Shown: in pieces, positions 26,913 through 37,400 of the stretch
How positions within the stretch are numbered: position 1 is the first letter of the stretch
How the letters are laid out: every line of letters begins with the position of its first letter
Origin: Stieleria mannarensis
Lineage (GTDB): Bacteria; Planctomycetota; Planctomycetia; Pirellulales; Pirellulaceae
Assembly: GCF_014154935.1 (NCBI RefSeq)
Contig: NZ_JACEHH010000006.1
Span: forward strand, 124,001-188,000
Direction: 5' to 3'
DNA length: 64,000 nt
Program-made: the position numbers and the translations under genes
Notes under the pieces: generated by a model
Told to the model about the DNA's origin: nothing
Database searches by the model: none
Seen by the model: the letters and a program-made list of their open reading frames with translations, nothing else

Positions 26913-28814
26913 ATGGAAGATGTACGGCGCGTGTTGAATCAGTTTTGGGGCTACGACTCTTTTCGCCCGCTTCAGGAACAATCGATTCGGACCATTCTGG
27001 ATGGTCGCGACAGCTTGACGGTGTTGCCCACCGGTGCCGGCAAGTCGATTTGTTTCCAAGTCCCGGCCTTGTGCAAGGGGCACCGTGATCGTGAAGGGGC
27101 TCGTGATCGTGAAGGGGCTGGTCGCGGCGAGTCGGAATCCGGCAACTTGGCGGTCGTCGTGTCCCCGTTGATCTCGTTGATGCAGGACCAGGTCAACGCA
27201 CTGAAGAAGAAGGGTGTTCCCGCGGCGCTGGTCAACAGTTTGCAAACGGAGTCGGAGAAGCGGCAGGTCGCCGATCGAATTCGTCGCGGCCAGCTGCGAT
27301 TGCTGTACTTGGCCCCCGAGCGATTGCTGTCCCCAAAGACGCTCGGTTTCTTGCGACAACAGCAATGTGTGCGTTACTTTGCGATCGATGAAGCCCACTG
27401 CGTCAGCCAATGGGGGCACGATTTTCGTCCCGAGTACCAGGAGTTGAAAACGCTGAAGCGGCTGTTTCCCGACGCCTCGGTCCACGCCTTCACCGCCACC
27501 GCGTCACAGGCGGTTCGCAGCGACATCGCCTGCCAATTGGGGCTTGCCAACCCGTGCCATTTGGTCGGCAATTTTGATCGCCCCAATTTGACCTACCGGA
27601 TGCCCCGCGCCGGGCAAAAGATGCAGCAGATCATGGACGTCGTCCATCGTCATCCGGGGCAGTCGGGCATCATTTATTGCCTCAGCCGCCGTGAAGTCGA
27701 CACGACGACCCAGGCGTTGCGGACGCTGGGGTTCAACGCCAAACCGTACCACGCCGGCATGACCGGTCCGCAGCGGAAATCGAACCAAGACCGTTTCATG
27801 CAGGATCGTTGCGACATCATGGTCGCGACCATCGCGTTCGGCATGGGGATCGACAAGCCCGACATCCGCTTCGTGATCCACACCGGGATGCCCAAGTCCG
27901 TCGAACACTACCAACAAGAAAGCGGTCGGGCCGGACGCGACGGGCTGGATTCGGAGTGCGTTTTGCTGCACAGCCCGCGGGACTTCCTGGTCTGGAACGA
28001 CGTGATGCACGGCGATGCCAGCCAAGTCGCCCGGGATTCGTTGCAGGCCATGTTTGAACTTTGCAATGATGTGACCTGCCGGCACAAAGCGATCGTCGAG
28101 TACTTCGGTCAGGACTACGGCGTGATGCGCTGCGGTGCCTGCGATGTCTGCCTGGGCGAGTTGGAACTGCACGAACGATCCCGTGAAATTGCACGCACCA
28201 TTGTCGGCTGTGTTCGAGATTTGAAACAAAAGCACAACGCCGGACACGCCGCGCGGGTGCTGACGGGAAAATCTGACAAACGTGTCCTTCAATTCCATCA
28301 CGAGCGGCTGAAAAGCTTTGGCGAACTCGGCGAGCACGGCCCGATGGCCGTCAAGGTCTGGATCCAACAGCTGATCAGCCAGAAATACCTGTCCCGCAGC
28401 GGCCCCTACCACACATTGGCGGCGACCGAAGCAGGTCGGCGCCTGCTCCGCGGCAAAGGCACGCCCAAGTTGACGGCGACCGGCCGCGGCAAGAAGTCCG
28501 CCGGCGGAAACGAGACCTTCGTGCCCGCGATCAGTTCGTTGGCCGCTTTTGAATACTTCCAATCGGGCGATTCGATCGAAGCGGTCGCCCGCAAGATGTC
28601 TCGCGCCGAAAGCACGGTGACGCGGTATCTGACCGATTACATCCGCCACAACGGCATCAACGACCCGACACCCTGGGTGAAACCCGAAACGGCTCAACGC
28701 GTCTTGGCCAATAAACATCTGGCCGGTGACGGAAAACTGAAACCGATCTTCGATCACTTCAACGGCGAAGTCAGCTACGACGAAATTCGCATCACGCTGG
28801 CTTGCGACCGATAG
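26913..28814 (+). CDS. recQ: ATP-dependent DNA helicase RecQ
   Basis: 3'-to-5' DNA helicase of recombination and replication-fork repair. It has the RecQ motif 0 (FRPLQEQSI), Walker A LPTGAGKS (38-45), motif II DEAHCVSQWGHDFRPEY, motif III FTATA, motif VI QESGRAGRDG, and the RecQ-Ct zinc cysteines CNDVTC...CGACDVC at about 385-415. An HRDC domain is not obvious; the C-terminus instead has a helical region with AVARKMSRAESTVTRYL, as in the helix-turn-helix tails of some RecQ proteins. Between motifs I and Ia lies a charged insertion encoded by an 18-bp duplication at 27084-27119. Start ATG 26913 with GGGAGAG upstream. 633 residues. Confidence 0.93.
   Translation: MEDVRRVLNQFWGYDSFRPLQEQSIRTILDGRDSLTVLPTGAGKSICFQVPALCKGHRDREGARDREGAGRGESESGNLAVVVSPLISLMQDQVNALKKKGVPAALVNSLQTESEKRQVADRIRRGQLRLLYLAPERLLSPKTLGFLRQQQCVRYFAIDEAHCVSQWGHDFRPEYQELKTLKRLFPDASVHAFTATASQAVRSDIACQLGLANPCHLVGNFDRPNLTYRMPRAGQKMQQIMDVVHRHPGQSGIIYCLSRREVDTTTQALRTLGFNAKPYHAGMTGPQRKSNQDRFMQDRCDIMVATIAFGMGIDKPDIRFVIHTGMPKSVEHYQQESGRAGRDGLDSECVLLHSPRDFLVWNDVMHGDASQVARDSLQAMFELCNDVTCRHKAIVEYFGQDYGVMRCGACDVCLGELELHERSREIARTIVGCVRDLKQKHNAGHAARVLTGKSDKRVLQFHHERLKSFGELGEHGPMAVKVWIQQLISQKYLSRSGPYHTLAATEAGRRLLRGKGTPKLTATGRGKKSAGGNETFVPAISSLAAFEYFQSGDSIEAVARKMSRAESTVTRYLTDYIRHNGINDPTPWVKPETAQRVLANKHLAGDGKLKPIFDHFNGEVSYDEIRITLACDR
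27084..27119 (+). repeat. 18-bp in-frame tandem duplication within recQ
   Basis: Two perfect units, 27084-27101 and 27102-27119, encode HRDREGARDREGA in the loop after the Walker A helix. Absent from typical RecQ proteins as far as I know. Confidence 0.85.
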
Positions 28815-28829
28815 ACTGCTGCGATGCAT

Positions 28830-30098
28830 CTACTGCATCTCACCCGCCACGGCACGGGATGCACGAACCGCTATCGTGCGGTAGTGATAGATGTGTCTCA
28901 TGGAATGGTCGAAATGCTTCACTCGAGTGGGTATCGCCTCGGGCAGAGATTGCGGATTGCCCTGTGCATCCTTCGGAATCCAAATTTTGGCGATCGCGTC
29001 GGTACCTACTTCGTAGCCGAATTCAGTGTCCGGATCAGCCATGTAATCATCGCGACCGAGCCCGAACTTCTCCAGCAGCGCCAAGTCCGACGGCCAGCGT
29101 TTTTCCTGCAGTCGATATTGTTTGACGGCGATCGCCGTTCGCGTCAGCCTCAATCCCGTTTCCACCGAATCGATTGCGTCTTCGGTTGACATTTGATGAG
29201 AACTCAATTGCTGGGCAGTTCCACTACCAACCAGCACTCCCGCGAGCTTCGCGACCAGCGATCTGTTTTGCAATTCGTTTTCGTATTGGTAGTTCCACTT
29301 GGCAACATGCAAGTCGATGGCAAAGGGAGGATCCCACGGTTCGTACAATCCTGCCCGGTCGGCGCTAAGTTGTTGAAATGCAGACAATTGATCTTGAAGT
29401 CTCGTCAGTTGGTTGGGCTGGTCCCAAAAGCCAACAACGAGTGATTCAGCGATCAAACGTTGATGCGTGCTACTTGCCGGTGCATGCCACAAATAGAAAC
29501 GAAACGCCGCGGAATAGTCCATCACGGGCGCGATGTCGACCAACAGTTGCAATGTTTCGAGCGCTCGATCAGCATCCTTTTCGACGACTGCAGCATGAAA
29601 CTCAATTTCCAACAGATGCATGAAGGGCAGCGAACCCCGAATGTCAATGTCCCACATTCGGCCAACGACATAGGGATTCCAAACCGGCGTTTCATCGGCA
29701 AGCAACTGTTTCATTTCATCGATCAGTGGCTGTGCTTCATCCGAGAACCGTTGCAATACATCGGGACCGATCTGCCATGCACCAGCTTGATCGGTGGTTT
29801 CCAGCAACCCATCGAAGCGAATTTCGAGGCCTTGCACCGCAAACGCTAACGTTTCCCACCGTGCCGAGTTGTCGGTCGATGTATCGGCGTCGTAAACGGT
29901 CGCTTGGTCGACGACCGCAGATCCATCGGCTGATCCGGTTGCATTGTGTTGATGGTCCCAAGCCATCTTGACGACCAAAGCGACGGTCAGAACAACGGCG
30001 GCGGCCACCAACAGCGGAGGCGCAATCAATCCAGTCAACCATCTGCGTTCCAGCGGCGTCGTCCGTTTTCGCGATGCGGTTTCAATCTGTGATTGCAT
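28830..30098 (-). CDS. Membrane-anchored protein of unknown function in the ABC operon
   Basis: I do not recognise a named family. The product of about 422 residues has one membrane helix near the N-terminus (LTGLIAPPLLVAAAVVLTVA), then a soluble extracytoplasmic part. Its end has IAVKQYRLQEKRWPSDLALL, a pattern I associate with planctomycete proteins encoded beside ABC-2 exporters. ATG 30098 overlaps the end of the upstream permease gene by 17 bases, which supports translational coupling; the longer frame to 30140 is less likely. It converges with recQ, with 15 bases between the two stops. Probably an accessory subunit of the exporter. Confidence 0.75.
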   Translation of the reverse strand: MQSQIETASRKRTTPLERRWLTGLIAPPLLVAAAVVLTVALVVKMAWDHQHNATGSADGSAVVDQATVYDADTSTDNSARWETLAFAVQGLEIRFDGLLETTDQAGAWQIGPDVLQRFSDEAQPLIDEMKQLLADETPVWNPYVVGRMWDIDIRGSLPFMHLLEIEFHAAVVEKDADRALETLQLLVDIAPVMDYSAAFRFYLWHAPASSTHQRLIAESLVVGFWDQPNQLTRLQDQLSAFQQLSADRAGLYEPWDPPFAIDLHVAKWNYQYENELQNRSLVAKLAGVLVGSGTAQQLSSHQMSTEDAIDSVETGLRLTRTAIAVKQYRLQEKRWPSDLALLEKFGLGRDDYMADPDTEFGYEVGTDAIAKIWIPKDAQGNPQSLPEAIPTRVKHFDHSMRHIYHYRTIAVRASRAVAGEMQ

Positions 30099-32607
30099 TC
30101 TGCGCCAACTCCTTTTCCCAAGCAGCGAACCATTGGGCACCGGGATATCTGGATCGAATTTCGGTATTCAACAAAGCAGCCTGTGAGGCACCCTTGCGAC
30201 GCGCTCGATCGCTGTACGGGCCCTGTCCAAACACTTGGTATGTCCCGCTGATCAATTCATCCAGCGTTTTCCGTTGCTCTATCGACGACTGCCCCTGTTC
30301 TTCCGCGTCCAACAGATCAAGCAAATGGAACGCGATCGAGTCGATCGTGTGGTTTCGAAAGAGCCACTGACCCAACATGCCGCGGTGAGTTCTAATCCAG
30401 ACGTCAATCGAGTATCCGCCAAACCGATCTGCAGGTGCGCCGCTTTGACGATCTTCATTCCAGTTGTACCAAGAAACCAAGACGGCCCGGCGGCGAGCGT
30501 CCGACCATCCCTGTCTGTCGGCGATTAGCTCCTGTGCTGCTTGCACAGCGGGCCGGTCCAAGTGCATTTGGCATTGGGGGCTGGCAAGCGTGTCTGCGAG
30601 CCAAAACACGATCGCATCGGCGTGATCTTGATCAATCACCCGCGGGCTTCGTCGCAGTCTCCGTGCCAGTTTCGTCATGGTATCCATCCATTCATTTAGC
30701 TCAGCCAACGCAGCCTGGTCGTCGGGTGACTGAAAGAACCGAACCCTTGCAAATGATGCGAGCGATAGGATTCCATCGAATGTCGTCGCTTCACACATGA
30801 CACCTCGCTTCTGAGCGTCATCCACATAGACATTTGCCAAATGGGCGGCGGAGAAGTCCCTATCATCATAGGCGACCTCGGACGTGTAATCGCCCGTGCG
30901 ATTCACGACTGGAAGGTGTCTGCCAACCGGTGTCTGGAATGAGACTTTATCGATTGGCATTCTCACTGAGGCGTTGGCTTTCGTCGCCTGTTGCGCCAGC
31001 GAAGTTCTTTGCGTGCTGGTGATGATTGGATAGCTGACATACTCCACCGTGCAAGGAATCAATGGAATCGCGACGAACAAAATAAGTGCAGGGACAGACT
31101 TTGCGATTAGTTTGCGTCCCCGCACCCCATCGGCATACGCTCGCATCGAAAGCAAAGTCGCGAGAAGCGGGACAAAATACCAAACCACTGCCAGTGCGAT
31201 GGTGATCGGTGCGCCGATCCTGGTCGTCCCGCCTATCGAAATCACCGCGCCGGCTAAAAAAAGAGAAGCGGCGGTTGCCGCGGGCGCTAAAAGCAACGAA
31301 ATGGACAACGCCCGAAAGTTTTGGCCGATCCATTGTGAAATGCTGTAGCAGTACACCGCCAAGAGGATGACGACCGTCAACGGCGGAATATACAGGTAGT
31401 GCCTGTCTTCGCTGTCCACCGATATTGAGATCACACCGACCAGAAGGTAGAGCAACGATGCGAACCCCAATACAGCCACCGCCAAGAGGTGCCGTCCGAG
31501 CCAGAGTTTCGCCGGTGACGCACCACGATCGGAAAAAAAGCGTAGACGCTCAGCTTTGCCATCACCGGTAAACGCGAACACGCCCAAGCAACAGACGCCT
31601 AACAGGCCGCTGATGATAAGCAATGTACCGCCGTTGCGCGAGCTCCCGACATACGGCAGACCGCCGGCGGTGGAGCCAATCACGCCCGCAAAAATGACAA
31701 ATAAAATTCCCCCAAGCGCAAGTCGATTGCTACCGAACGATTGTCTGAATATCGCCAACGAGGTTGACCGAAAGGGTTGGTCAGGGACGCGCCGCGATGT
31801 CTCACCGGATGTGCCGAACGATGGGCCGAACACGGCGTAGGGTGAAAATCGATTTGCATCCTTGGATTCCTTCTCCGCGCTCGCCGGCGACAGGACACGC
31901 ATCGCCGCCCGCCATCCGAGTGCACCGACAATGACGGATGCGATCAGCGTTACCGCAAGTGCCGCTAGATCCGAAGTCACCGGATCCAAGAAGGCCGTTC
32001 CAACGTGTTCCCGGCGGATGTACTCGCCAAGGTGTATGACTGCAAATGGTGCAAACGCCAACGGAACAATGGCGATCAGACTTGCGAACGAGTTCTTGAT
32101 TCGCCAGCTGGTATAAAATCCACAAACCAAGATGTAGAAGGTGTGCAGATGCCAGGACAGGAACGCAACCTGTTGTGTGATCGAGGCCTCATGACTCAAA
32201 CTTGGCAACAGCGGAAACTTGAACCCGCCCGGAAACGCACCGACCATCATTTCCAGTTTGATCAGTGCCCAGCAACCGATCCACATCACGCCGAGTGCAA
32301 ACGTGCTAACGATCAGCTTGATTCGGATCAGGCGTCCCGGTGAGATCGGCATCGATGTGAGCCAAAGGATTGTCTTTTGCTCACGCTCTTGACCAACCGT
32401 CATGGCAGCCACACCGACGGCAAACAATCCTGGCAACGCCAGCGGAATGTAGCGGCCAGATTGACGCATTGCGTAGATGTTGTCCGGTGACATTTGCGCG
32501 ACGAGCATCAATACCAGCCCGGCGGCAAACAAAGCCACAGCCAATGGAAAGAGCTGACGAACTTCTTTCCAAATCAAGCCACGGCTATTGATCAGTGCTC
32601 CGGTCAT
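30082..32607 (-). CDS. ABC-2 type transporter permease
   Basis: Inner-membrane subunit of an ABC exporter. The N-terminus LIWKEVRQLFPLAVALFAAG is the usual ABC-2 permease opening, followed by VGQEREQKTILWLTSMPISP, a conserved cytoplasmic loop of this family. At least ten hydrophobic segments are visible over about 560 residues, suggesting two fused six-helix units. The last 280 residues are soluble and polar (including RQGWSDARRRAVLVSWYNW), so 841 residues is long for the family. Start ATG 32607 overlaps the ATPase stop as ATGA. The substrate is unknown. Confidence 0.85.
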   Translation of the reverse strand: MTGALINSRGLIWKEVRQLFPLAVALFAAGLVLMLVAQMSPDNIYAMRQSGRYIPLALPGLFAVGVAAMTVGQEREQKTILWLTSMPISPGRLIRIKLIVSTFALGVMWIGCWALIKLEMMVGAFPGGFKFPLLPSLSHEASITQQVAFLSWHLHTFYILVCGFYTSWRIKNSFASLIAIVPLAFAPFAVIHLGEYIRREHVGTAFLDPVTSDLAALAVTLIASVIVGALGWRAAMRVLSPASAEKESKDANRFSPYAVFGPSFGTSGETSRRVPDQPFRSTSLAIFRQSFGSNRLALGGILFVIFAGVIGSTAGGLPYVGSSRNGGTLLIISGLLGVCCLGVFAFTGDGKAERLRFFSDRGASPAKLWLGRHLLAVAVLGFASLLYLLVGVISISVDSEDRHYLYIPPLTVVILLAVYCYSISQWIGQNFRALSISLLLAPAATAASLFLAGAVISIGGTTRIGAPITIALAVVWYFVPLLATLLSMRAYADGVRGRKLIAKSVPALILFVAIPLIPCTVEYVSYPIITSTQRTSLAQQATKANASVRMPIDKVSFQTPVGRHLPVVNRTGDYTSEVAYDDRDFSAAHLANVYVDDAQKRGVMCEATTFDGILSLASFARVRFFQSPDDQAALAELNEWMDTMTKLARRLRRSPRVIDQDHADAIVFWLADTLASPQCQMHLDRPAVQAAQELIADRQGWSDARRRAVLVSWYNWNEDRQSGAPADRFGGYSIDVWIRTHRGMLGQWLFRNHTIDSIAFHLLDLLDAEEQGQSSIEQRKTLDELISGTYQVFGQGPYSDRARRKGASQAALLNTEIRSRYPGAQWFAAWEKELAQNAITD

Positions 32608-33554
32608 ACCCCCCCTCCTTCGATCTCCACCGCGACTTCGGCACGATCGATTGATTCCCGCGATGGCGACTTGCCGGTAAAGGCAATGAAGATCTCCTCG
32701 AGCGACAATGCTCGTTCGCTAACACCGGTCACGCCCACCCGGCTTGCCAGCAAGTCGTGCATCCCGGAGTCATAGTGACGAATCACCATGCTGCGTTGCC
32801 GACCATAGCTCTGTTCGCCGAGCACCTCGGCCGGCGCGGGAAGTGTCGGCAGTGCAACAAGCGGATCTTCGAAACTGACGGCCACCTCGGTGACCGAATC
32901 CTTCAGCGTGTCCAACGGTTCGCAAACTCGCACGATGCCGTCGTGGAGGATTGCGACGACGTCCGCCACCCGTTCAACTTCAGCCATCTGATGGCTGGAG
33001 AGAAAGACCGTTCGTCCGGACGCAGCGCGATCGATCATGCTTTCCAAGAAATCACGGCGGACCTTCGGATCGAGCCCCGACGTCGGTTCGTCCAGAATGA
33101 GCAATTCAGGGTCATGAGCGAGCGAAAGAGACAGCGCAACTTTCGCACGCTGGCCTTTGCTCAAATGACGAATTTTACGGTCTTCTGGAATCTCATAACG
33201 CCGAATGGATTCCTGATAACGCGGCAAAAAATGTTGGTCGTAGAGTGTGGCTGCAAACCATCCGATCTCACCGACCCCCATCCAGTCATACAGCGCCGGC
33301 GCGTCGGAGACATAACCCGCTCGGCGTCGGATTTCCAAAGCGTCCTTTGCAGGATCCAGATTCATGATCCGGCAGGTTCCCGATGTCGGCATTTGAAATC
33401 CCGTCAAGATGCGGATGAGCGTCGTTTTGCCGGCACCGTTTTCGCCGAGCAAGGCAAAAACCGTCCCTTCGTCGACGTGCAGCGTGACACCGCGTAACGC
33501 ATCGCAGCCCCGAAAACGCATCGTCAAATCGGATGTCTGAATAATGTGATTCAT
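32604..33554 (-). CDS. ABC transporter ATP-binding protein
   Basis: Energy subunit of the exporter encoded next to it. Walker A GENGAGKT (about 38-45), signature LSKGQ (131-135), Walker B LLILDEPTSGLDP (151 on) and H-loop SSH (188-190) are all intact. The frame is open to 33791, but ATG 33554 (MNHIIQTSDLTMRF) begins at the normal strand 1 of the fold and gives 316 residues. The stop overlaps the permease start. Preceded by a GntR regulator gene in the same orientation, a pairing typical of YtrA-controlled ABC exporters. Confidence 0.92.
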   Translation of the reverse strand: MNHIIQTSDLTMRFRGCDALRGVTLHVDEGTVFALLGENGAGKTTLIRILTGFQMPTSGTCRIMNLDPAKDALEIRRRAGYVSDAPALYDWMGVGEIGWFAATLYDQHFLPRYQESIRRYEIPEDRKIRHLSKGQRAKVALSLSLAHDPELLILDEPTSGLDPKVRRDFLESMIDRAASGRTVFLSSHQMAEVERVADVVAILHDGIVRVCEPLDTLKDSVTEVAVSFEDPLVALPTLPAPAEVLGEQSYGRQRSMVIRHYDSGMHDLLASRVGVTGVSERALSLEEIFIAFTGKSPSRESIDRAEVAVEIEGGGV

Positions 33555-33625
33555 GAATGGAATGCCGCGTGAAAGATGTGCGGGGGCGGTGATGGAGTCT
33601 GCAAACCTGATAGGAAATTTAAAAT

Positions 33626-34039
33626 TCAGTCGGGAACCGGTGACCCGATCTGAGCCACCTTTCCCTCCAAGGCCTTCAGTTTGCGTGTAACGATCTGCTG
33701 GACTTCTTTCCCCGACAGCCCAGCGCTGAGCGCTTCGGTTAAGACGCCGGTAATACGATCCGCAATGATTTCTTGGCGTTGAATTCGGCAAGTCGCGGTC
33801 GCTCCGTCACAGACGACCATTCCCTTCCCGCGCAGTGTTTCAACGATGCCTTCGGCTTGCAGATCCTGTAACGCCCGCGTGACGGTGTTTGGATTGACCG
33901 TCATCTGCTGGCTGAGCGCTCGAACGCTGGGAATAAGCTGACCGGGCCGCAACGTCCGCTCAGCGATGGCAAATTTGATTTGACGCACGATTTGCAAATA
34001 GATCGCAACGCCGTTTGAAGGGTCAATCGTGAATAGCAT
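33626..34039 (-). CDS. GntR-family transcriptional regulator, YtrA type
   Basis: Small repressor of about 137 residues. The winged helix is clear: IYLQIVRQIKFAIAERTLRPG, then IPSVRALSQQMTVNPNTVTRALQDLQAEG, the GntR DNA-binding signature, and GKGMVV at the wing. The short C-terminal part of about 60 residues is typical of the YtrA subfamily, which lacks a large ligand domain. It leads the ABC operon and probably represses it together with itself. Start is ATG 34039, with GGAG about 12 bases upstream, or ATG 34051, which would leave no space after that GGAG. Confidence 0.88.
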   Translation of the reverse strand: MLFTIDPSNGVAIYLQIVRQIKFAIAERTLRPGQLIPSVRALSQQMTVNPNTVTRALQDLQAEGIVETLRGKGMVVCDGATATCRIQRQEIIADRITGVLTEALSAGLSGKEVQQIVTRKLKALEGKVAQIGSPVPD

Positions 34040-34051
34040 CGCTTCCCACAT

Positions 34052-34434
34052 CTCCGGCCACCTGGTGTACTAGATAGATGGTAACGCGGTCAGGTGAGCG
34101 TGTCAAGCAATCGGGCTGACGAGAAGAAAAGCGGCAACAGACTCTCACTACGAACTCGCCAGGGAGGGTTCGTTCTTAATTCGAAGGCGCGGGGCACGCG
34201 CGAGCCGATCGACATGCTGTGGCATCACTGGTACATGCGGCGCCGTCCTTCTGGGAGATCCCGCCCACCCATTCCGCCTGGATTTGAGCGACTAAGTGTC
34301 CCAGTCGACCGGTGACAACATCTGCATCCTGCCGGCGACACAATCGGCGGAACCATCTGGGCTCTTGCCGCGTCTGTGGTAGTGCCGCAAGCAAGAGGAT
34401 CGCGGTAAAACCAAAACGCTCTTTGAGGACAACC
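34052..34434. other. Divergent intergenic region between gntR and the CHAT gene
   Basis: 383 bases. It holds the predicted gntR promoter near its left end and GAGGA (about 34423-34427) before the CHAT gene. Short frames here are not supported by codon pattern or motifs, and no plus-strand promoter is obvious. Confidence 0.5.
34064..34106 (-). promoter_or_regulatory. Predicted promoter and possible operator of the gntR-ABC operon
   Basis: On the minus strand: TTGACA (34101-34106), a 17-base spacer, then TACCAT (34078-34083). Overlapping and just downstream is CTAGTACACC (34064-34073), close to one half of the GTGTACTA..TAGTACAC palindromes bound by YtrA-type regulators. The placement over the start region fits autorepression. 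The left half-site is poor. Confidence 0.55.
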
Positions 34435-37400
34435 ATGGCCCTTCGGCTCGTCGCATTCATTCTTTCGATCGCCTTCGTCACGGGCATCGGATTTGCCGCT
34501 GACGCCAACGATCGTTTTGCGCTCACTGCCGAGCGTCCCACGCTGGCAATGACGCCCCAAGACGGCCCGGTCGGCATCCATGTCGCTGGGCGTGATCGAA
34601 TGGTTGCCTGCGTCTTCGATCCCGCCTCTCCACAAAATCGGTTGCCCTCAAAAACCAAAGCGATCGTGTTGATCGATCTGAAATCGGGCCAAGAAATCAA
34701 TCGCTTTGCCTTCGATGGACCGCTGGTCGTCCGGACGACCGCCTGTTCAGCCGACGGCCGCTACCTGGTGGTTTGTGATCAACGTTCGGCGCGACAGTTT
34801 GATTTGGAGAACGGTGTCCTCGTTCGCACGTTGCCGGTCAACAGCACTCGAAGTTTCCCGGTGATTTCTCCGGCCGAACCGGTTCTCGCACTCTGCGACG
34901 ATCGCGACATTTCGCTGTGGGACCTGACCGATGGCAGTCGGATCGCCGATCTGCCCCCGCATCCGACATCCATCGCCAGCTGTGACTTTGACGATCGCGG
35001 AACGACGATTTTGTCAAGTTGCCAAAAACTGACCCGTCAGTGGGATTTGTCGTCCAAGACGTCCAGGGCGATTCCCTTGGAGCACTCGTTGCAACACCTG
35101 TCAATCGCTGCGGAAGGGACGCAGATCATTGGCCAATTTCAAAAGACGGTGATGGAGCGCGGCGTGGCAAGCTTTGACGCACGGTCGGGGCGGCGACTTT
35201 TGCACCTGCCGTACCACTCTTGGCCGGTTTTCGATTCCAAAGCCGATCGCCTGTTCAGCTGCGATGGTAGCAGCGACGAAGGGACTGCGATCGATGCGGT
35301 CCAGATTCGCGCACTCGCATCACCCGATCGAATTCGTTATCTCCCGTTCGCCCCCGAAGTCAACGCAATAATCAGTCGCAATCCGTATTTCTTCACCGAT
35401 GGCCTTGCGCTCTCAGCGGATCGCCAGTACCTGATCCTTCGTCTGGAGTACGGTCGACTGTCACAGGTTTGGAAATTGGATCGGTCGATGGATTCGTTGG
35501 CGACGGAATTTGATCCCGCGCTGAAGCATCGTCACATACCGCTGACGCCGAAAGTCGCCGCCAAGCCCAAGACGCGCGAGGAGGCGTTTCTTGAAGAGAT
35601 CCGCGGCATCGAATCCAAGGTTCGTGAACTGAAGGAACAAGGCAAAGTCGCCGAAGCGGAGAAAGCCATCCAGGACCTGTTGGCGGCCGGGGACCGGCGC
35701 CTGCAACGCGCCCCGATCCGACACCAAAACCTGATCCGAAACTGCGGTCAGGCCTATCGACACGTTTTAGGAAACCACCAGCGTGGATTGGAACTGCTTC
35801 AGCGGGCGATTCAGATGGCTGAATCGGACGGGCGATTCGGTGACGGTTGGACGTATTTGTTGCGGCAAATTGCCGAGACACAACACGCGCTGGGGCAACA
35901 CGACAACGCCGTGGCGACGTACCAACGCTACCTGGATCACCAACGCACCCAGGAAAAGGCGGTCGACTGGGACGAATATCGACAGATGGCCAATTTCGTA
36001 GCCAAGGCCGAAGATGTCCGAGCCGCACTCAAGTGGCGCGTGCAAGCGTGGGAACGGGCCGACGAGGCGCACGGAGCGCTCAGTCGTCAAACACGCGATC
36101 TGTTGACCGAATTGCTCGCTGACGTGCGCGAGACGGACCGGTGGGAGGTGCTCCAACCGGCCTTGGTCGAACACTACAAGCAGTCCAAGCAATTACTGGG
36201 CCCGAATCATCCCGACACCGCTCACGCAGCGGCGCAACTGGCGCTACTGTTCGAACGATTGGAAAAATTCGAGCTCGCGCTGTCCGGAATGGATGAAAGC
36301 CAGCGGGCTTTTCGCGATTACGTCGCTCGGACGTTGCCACTGTTGTCAGAGACCGAGCAGGCGGAGTTTTTGCGGCAGCGGTTCCAACCCGCGTTTCACG
36401 ATGCCTTGGAAATGGCGGTGCGATTGAAATCGGTCCCCCGCGCCGCCGAATTGTCTGCCGGTTGGGTCTTGAACGCCAAAGGCGCATCAACGCGCGCCCT
36501 GGCCGAACGCCATCGCATGACCGCATCGACGCAAGATCCCCAAGTCCGGAAGATTGCGGAGCAACTTGCCGAAGTCCGCGAACAAATCTCATCGCTGACC
36601 TTGTCCGCTCTTCAGAATCCTACCAACGGACTCAAACCCACGGGCGCCGCGGCGGAGCGACACGACCGGCTCGACGCGCTCCGCACTCGCGAATCAGAAC
36701 TGTCATGGCAACTGGGTTCGACCGGTTGGACAGAGCTTCGGCAATCCCCATGGAGCGACCTGTCGAGTGTTCGGCAACGCATTCCCGGCGACGCGGTGCT
36801 GTTGGAATGCGCGGTCGCCGGCGTGCGCACCAAACTGGACAGTTCGATCACCCGCGAACTGATCTCGATCGCGCCGACGCATCGTGGGTTGCAGGCCCTG
36901 GTCTGGGTCATCCCGCCGGTCGGCCGCGGGGAGATTCAATTGGAAGTGGTCTGCGATGACTGGAATCAATTGTCGCGACCGCTGATCCAATTTCATGCCA
37001 GCTTGGGCGGGCAGATGATTCCCAATGACTTTATTGCAGCGATCAACCAACACCTCGACGTCATCTCGACACTGGTCCTGCATTCGCTGCCCGACCAAGT
37101 GATGACCACCCCCAAGTGGCTCGTCTCGCCCGATCATCAATTGTGGCGAATCCCGTTTGCGGCATTGACCAAACCCGACGGGAAACGGGTCATCGAAGAC
37201 CACGAAATCCAATACCTGCTCAGCGGTCGCGATCTGTTGGCGATCAAAACGGTCCAGCCGGTGTCCGCACCGTTGATGGTTGCCAATCCCGACTACGGAA
37301 ACGATGCGAACGGCCAGCCGGCCAGCGTCCCCTTTTCACCGTTACCGGGAACGGCCAAGGAAGCACAGGCGGTATCGCCTTATTTGCGAACCCTGACAGG

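Noticed and set aside
27504-28829. A 441-codon minus-strand open frame
   Set aside because: Antisense to recQ, whose helicase motifs are all in the plus frame.
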